This document shows positions 12,155 to 14,897 of a stretch of DNA of 14,897 nt, in pieces; the first letter of the stretch is position 1; each line of letters starts with the position of its first letter. This DNA is from Tissierellaceae bacterium. GTDB lineage: Bacteria > Bacillota > Clostridia > Tissierellales > Tissierellaceae. The stretch is from the NCBI GenBank assembly GCA_023229175.1, contig JALNZV010000041.1, positions 1 to 14,897 of the forward strand, in the 5' to 3' direction. The notes beneath the pieces are model-generated. The model ran no database searches. It had not been told where the DNA came from and saw only the letters and a list, made by a program, of their open reading frames with translations. Position numbers and translations under genes: made by a program.

Positions 12155-12625
12155 GTGCCAAGAAAAGGACATATACCAAAAAGAGAAGTGATGCCAGATC
12201 CAATATACAACGATATAGTAGTTACAAAACTAGTCAATGGAATAATGTTGGATGGCAAAAAAGGAATATCACAAAATATCGTTTATGGAGCTTTTGACTA
12301 CATCAAAGAGAAAACCAATGAGGATCCCTTAGAAGTTTTCTATAAAGCCATGAACAATATTATGCCTGTGCTTGAAGTCAAGGCTAGGCGTATTGGTGGT
12401 GCCACATATCAAGTTCCAATTGAAGTGAGGAATGAAAGAAGAGAAACCCTTGGTCTTAGATGGTTAGTAAACTATTCAAGACAAAGAGGCGAAAAGACAA
12501 TGGTTGAAAGATTAGCAAAAGAAATATTAGATGCTTCAAATGGTATGGGCTCAAGTGTTAAGAAGAGAGAAGATACTCATAAGATGGCAGAAGCTAATAA
12601 AGCTTTCGCACACTACAGATGGTAG
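12155..12625 (+). CDS. rpsG: 30S ribosomal protein S7
   Basis: A 156-residue S7, the standard bacterial length, starting MPRKGHIPKREVMPDPIYND. Typical blocks are KLVNGIMLDGKKGISQNIVYGAF, the beta-hairpin MPVLEVKARRIGGATYQVPIEVRNERRETLGLRWLV (about 70-105) that reaches the E-site tRNA, and the C-terminal KREDTHKMAEANKAFAHYRW. S7 is a primary assembly protein of the 30S head. The GTG start follows AAGGAGGG (12141-12148) by 6 bases. It lies after a structured 115-base spacer and 57 bases before fusA. Confidence 0.98.
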   Translation: MPRKGHIPKREVMPDPIYNDIVVTKLVNGIMLDGKKGISQNIVYGAFDYIKEKTNEDPLEVFYKAMNNIMPVLEVKARRIGGATYQVPIEVRNERRETLGLRWLVNYSRQRGEKTMVERLAKEILDASNGMGSSVKKREDTHKMAEANKAFAHYRW

Positions 12626-12682
12626 TATATCGTTTTTAATGTGTGGAGGGGGACTAAGAATCAAGAAGAAGGAGGAAAAATT

Positions 12683-14755
12683 GTGCCAAGGCAAATTACA
12701 TTGGAAAAAACAAGAAATATCGGCATAATGGCTCATATTGATGCAGGAAAGACAACCACCACAGAGAGAATTTTGTTTTACACTGGTAAGATACACAAAG
12801 TAGGAGAAACCCATGAGGGTGCCGCCCAAATGGATTGGATGGAGCAAGAACAGGAAAGAGGAATTACAATCACCTCTGCAGCCACCACTTGTATGTGGAA
12901 TGACCACAGGATTAACGTTATTGACACGCCAGGACATGTGGATTTTACAGTAGAAGTAGAAAGATCCCTTAGAATCCTAGATGGTGCAGTAGCCTTATTC
13001 TGTGCAAAAGGTGGAGTAGAGCCTCAATCCGAGACTGTCTGGAGACAGGCAGATAAATATCATGTGCCTAGATTAGCATTTATCAACAAAATGGACATAG
13101 TGGGGGCAGACTTTTTCAGGACAGTCGATATGATAAAAGACAGATTAAATGCCAACCCAGTTCCCATACAATTACCCATAGGAAAAGAAGACTATTTCCA
13201 AGGTGTAATTGACCTAATTAAGATGAATGCTAGAATATATAAAGATGATTTAGGTGAAAAAATCGAAATAACTGAAATACCAGCAGACATGCTAGAATTA
13301 GCAGAAGAATACAGGGAAAAATTACTGGAAAATATTGCTGAACACGACGAAGAACTAATGATGAAATATTTAGAAGGTGAAGAAATATCAGAAGAAGAAC
13401 TTGTAAAAGGTATCAGATTGGCGACGAATAACGTAGCTATTACACCAGTACTGTGTGGTTCTTCCTATAGAAATAGAGGAGTACAACCTCTACTAGACGC
13501 AATAGTAGACTACTTACCTTCTCCCCTTGACATACCGCCTGTAAATGGCATAGGACTAGAATCAGAACAAGAGGAAGAAAGATTGTCCTCAGATAAGGAA
13601 CCTTTTTCAGCATTAGCATTTAAAATAGTTACAGATCCTTTTGTAGGAAAGCTTGCATATTTTAGGGTTTATTCGGGAAGTCTTAAATCAGGAAGTTATG
13701 TACTAAATACATCTAAAGGCAAAAAAGAAAGAATAGGGAGAATACTCCTTATGCATGCAAACAAAAGAGAAGAAGTAGACGAAGTATTTGCAGGTGACAT
13801 TGCAGCGGCAGTAGGATTAAAGGATACTTCCACAGGGGATACCCTAAGTGATGGAAATGATCCAATAGTACTGGAAACCATGGATTTTCCAGAACCAGTA
13901 ATCCACGTAGCCATAGAACCTAAGACAAAGGCATCCCAAGACAAGATGTCTGTTGCCTTAGCAAAGCTAGCAGAAGAAGACCCAACATTTAAAACTTATA
14001 CCGATGAGGAAACAGGACAGACAATCATAGCTGGAATGGGTGAACTTCACTTGGAAATCATCGTCGACAGATTATTAAGGGAATTTAAAGTTGAAGCAAA
14101 TGTAGGTAGCCCGCAGGTGGCATATAAAGAATCTATCCAAAACTCTGCGGAAGCAGAGGGCAAATATGTAAGGCAATCCGGAGGCCGCGGACAATATGGC
14201 CACGTAAAATTAAAAGTAGAACCGCAGGAGCCAGGAGTTGGCTATGAATTCGTAAATGCTATTGTCGGCGGAGTAGTTCCCAGGGAATATGTCTCTGCTG
14301 TAGACAATGGAATTCAAGATGCCCTAGAATCAGGCGTACTTGCAGGTTATCCAGTGTTAGATATAAAAGTTACTCTTTATGATGGTTCATATCACGAAGT
14401 TGACTCTTCAGAAATGGCATTTAAAATAGCTGGCTCCATGGGAGTGAGAGAGGCTATTTCAAAGGCAAAGCCCGTATTACTAGAACCTACCATGAAAGTG
14501 GAGGTCATAGTCCCAGAAGAATATATGGGAGATGTAATAGGCGACATAAACTCAAGAAGAGGAAAAATTGAAGGTATGGAGCTTAGAAGCGGAGCTCAAG
14601 TTATAAGAGGATATGTACCTCTTTCTGAAATGTTTGGCTACGCTACAGACTTGCGTTCTAATACCCAAGGTAGAGGGGTATATTCCATGCAATTCGACCA
14701 CTATGAACCAGTGCCAAATAGTATTGCAGAGAAGATAATAGGTAAAGATAATTAA
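12683..14755 (+). CDS. fusA: Elongation factor G
   Basis: A 690-residue EF-G, MPRQITLEKTRNIGIMAHIDAGKTTTTERI.... GTPase motifs are G1 AHIDAGKTT (17-25), G2 around T62 in RGITIT, G3 DTPGH (81-85, catalytic H85), and G4 NKMD (135-138). Domains II-V follow. The domain IV tip loop is YDGSYHEVDSSEMAFK (about 566-581), which enters the decoding centre during translocation. I chose GTG 12683 because AAGGAGGA (12668-12675) lies 7 bases upstream and the product begins like other EF-Gs. The open frame extends 14 codons further upstream to 12641, but those residues do not resemble EF-G. Tandem TAA stops (14753-14758) end the gene, with tuf 31 bases downstream. The complete motif set marks the housekeeping factor rather than a fusA2-type or TetM-type protein. 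Confidence 0.98.
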   Translation: MPRQITLEKTRNIGIMAHIDAGKTTTTERILFYTGKIHKVGETHEGAAQMDWMEQEQERGITITSAATTCMWNDHRINVIDTPGHVDFTVEVERSLRILDGAVALFCAKGGVEPQSETVWRQADKYHVPRLAFINKMDIVGADFFRTVDMIKDRLNANPVPIQLPIGKEDYFQGVIDLIKMNARIYKDDLGEKIEITEIPADMLELAEEYREKLLENIAEHDEELMMKYLEGEEISEEELVKGIRLATNNVAITPVLCGSSYRNRGVQPLLDAIVDYLPSPLDIPPVNGIGLESEQEEERLSSDKEPFSALAFKIVTDPFVGKLAYFRVYSGSLKSGSYVLNTSKGKKERIGRILLMHANKREEVDEVFAGDIAAAVGLKDTSTGDTLSDGNDPIVLETMDFPEPVIHVAIEPKTKASQDKMSVALAKLAEEDPTFKTYTDEETGQTIIAGMGELHLEIIVDRLLREFKVEANVGSPQVAYKESIQNSAEAEGKYVRQSGGRGQYGHVKLKVEPQEPGVGYEFVNAIVGGVVPREYVSAVDNGIQDALESGVLAGYPVLDIKVTLYDGSYHEVDSSEMAFKIAGSMGVREAISKAKPVLLEPTMKVEVIVPEEYMGDVIGDINSRRGKIEGMELRSGAQVIRGYVPLSEMFGYATDLRSNTQGRGVYSMQFDHYEPVPNSIAEKIIGKDN

Positions 14756-14786
14756 TAATTAAGTGAGAATTAAGGAGGAAAATCAA

Positions 14787-14897
14787 ATGGCAAAAGCAAA
14801 ATTTGAAAGAACCAAACCCCACGTAAACATAGGAACCATAGGCCACGTAGACCATGGTAAAACCACATTAACGGCGGCAATCACAATGGTGCTAAAC
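14787..14897 (+). CDS. tuf: Elongation factor Tu, N-terminal 37 residues (partial, downstream copy)
   Basis: The window ends inside this gene. The visible residues are MAKAKFERTKPHVNIGTIGHVDHGKTTLTAAITMVLN, with the GTPase G1 loop GHVDHGKT at 19-26. This is diagnostic of EF-Tu rather than EF-G or SelB. ATG 14787 follows TAAGGAGG (14771-14778) by 8 bases. No terminator or promoter is visible between fusA and this gene, so it is probably co-transcribed with rpsL-rpsG-fusA, the usual str-operon arrangement. Together with the tuf end at the start of the window, two tuf copies in the same orientation flank about 14.6 kb. Confidence 0.98.
   Translation, partial: MAKAKFERTKPHVNIGTIGHVDHGKTTLTAAITMVLN

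Noticed and set aside
11667..12203. Antisense open frame of 178 codons opposite rpsL
   Set aside because: It mirrors the rpsL reading frame, has no ribosome binding site or recognisable domain, and rpsL is certain. The other antisense frames opposite rplA, rpoB and rpoC were dismissed for the same reason.
12641..12682. Upstream start for fusA at 12641
   Set aside because: The extra 14 residues are unlike EF-G N-termini and include the encoded ribosome binding site (QEEGGK). GTG 12683 gives the conserved start.
1..14897. A new accessory system, mobile element, CRISPR array, tRNA or rRNA gene
   Set aside because: All long frames on the + strand are conserved housekeeping genes in a well-known order. 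No repeat-spacer pattern, transposase, integrase, tRNA-like cloverleaf or composition break was seen.

Overview
The window is a conserved transcription/translation gene block from a low-G+C Gram-positive bacterium. It is AT-rich and uses many AGA/AGG and ATA codons. It has strong AAGGAGG-type ribosome binding sites and several TTG and GTG starts. Gene order, a Gram-positive-type S12, an L7Ae-family protein between rpoC and rpsL, and a tuf gene at each end fit class Clostridia or Tissierellia. The genus cannot be named from the sequence alone. All genes lie on the + strand.

Layout: the 3' end of one tuf (EF-Tu) with its terminator; then rpmG-secE-nusG-rplK-rplA (ribosomal protein L33, Sec translocon subunit, NusG, L11, L1); rplJ-rplL (L10, L7/L12) behind their own promoter and an L10-type attenuator leader; a terminator; rpoB-rpoC (RNA polymerase beta and beta') behind another promoter; then a promoter overlapping the rpoC 3' end, followed by an L7Ae-family gene, rpsL, rpsG, fusA and the 5' end of a second tuf. 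No ybxB-like methyltransferase gene separates rplL from rpoB, unlike in Bacillus subtilis.

The genes supply the ribosomal stalk and L1 arm (L11, L1, L10, L12), two 30S decoding/head proteins (S12, S7), both elongation GTPases, the two large RNA polymerase subunits and the NusG factor.

The coding content is ordinary and I see no new gene system. The interest lies in the non-coding RNA layer: (1) two copies of an mRNA element resembling the 23S rRNA L1-binding site, before rplK and before rplA; (2) an L10 leader with a clear terminator and a 9-nt antiterminator pairing; (3) four promoters sharing TTGACA, exactly 17 bp and an extended -10 TGnTA; (4) TTG start codons of nusG and rpoC paired in hairpins with, or around, their own ribosome binding sites; (5) strong non-terminator hairpins between rpoB and rpoC and before the L7Ae gene; (6) a branched intergenic fold before rpsG. 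No gap exceeds 300 bases; the longest (rplL to rpoB, about 250 bases) holds a terminator, a promoter and a leader hairpin. I see no tRNA, rRNA, CRISPR array, IS element or phage feature.
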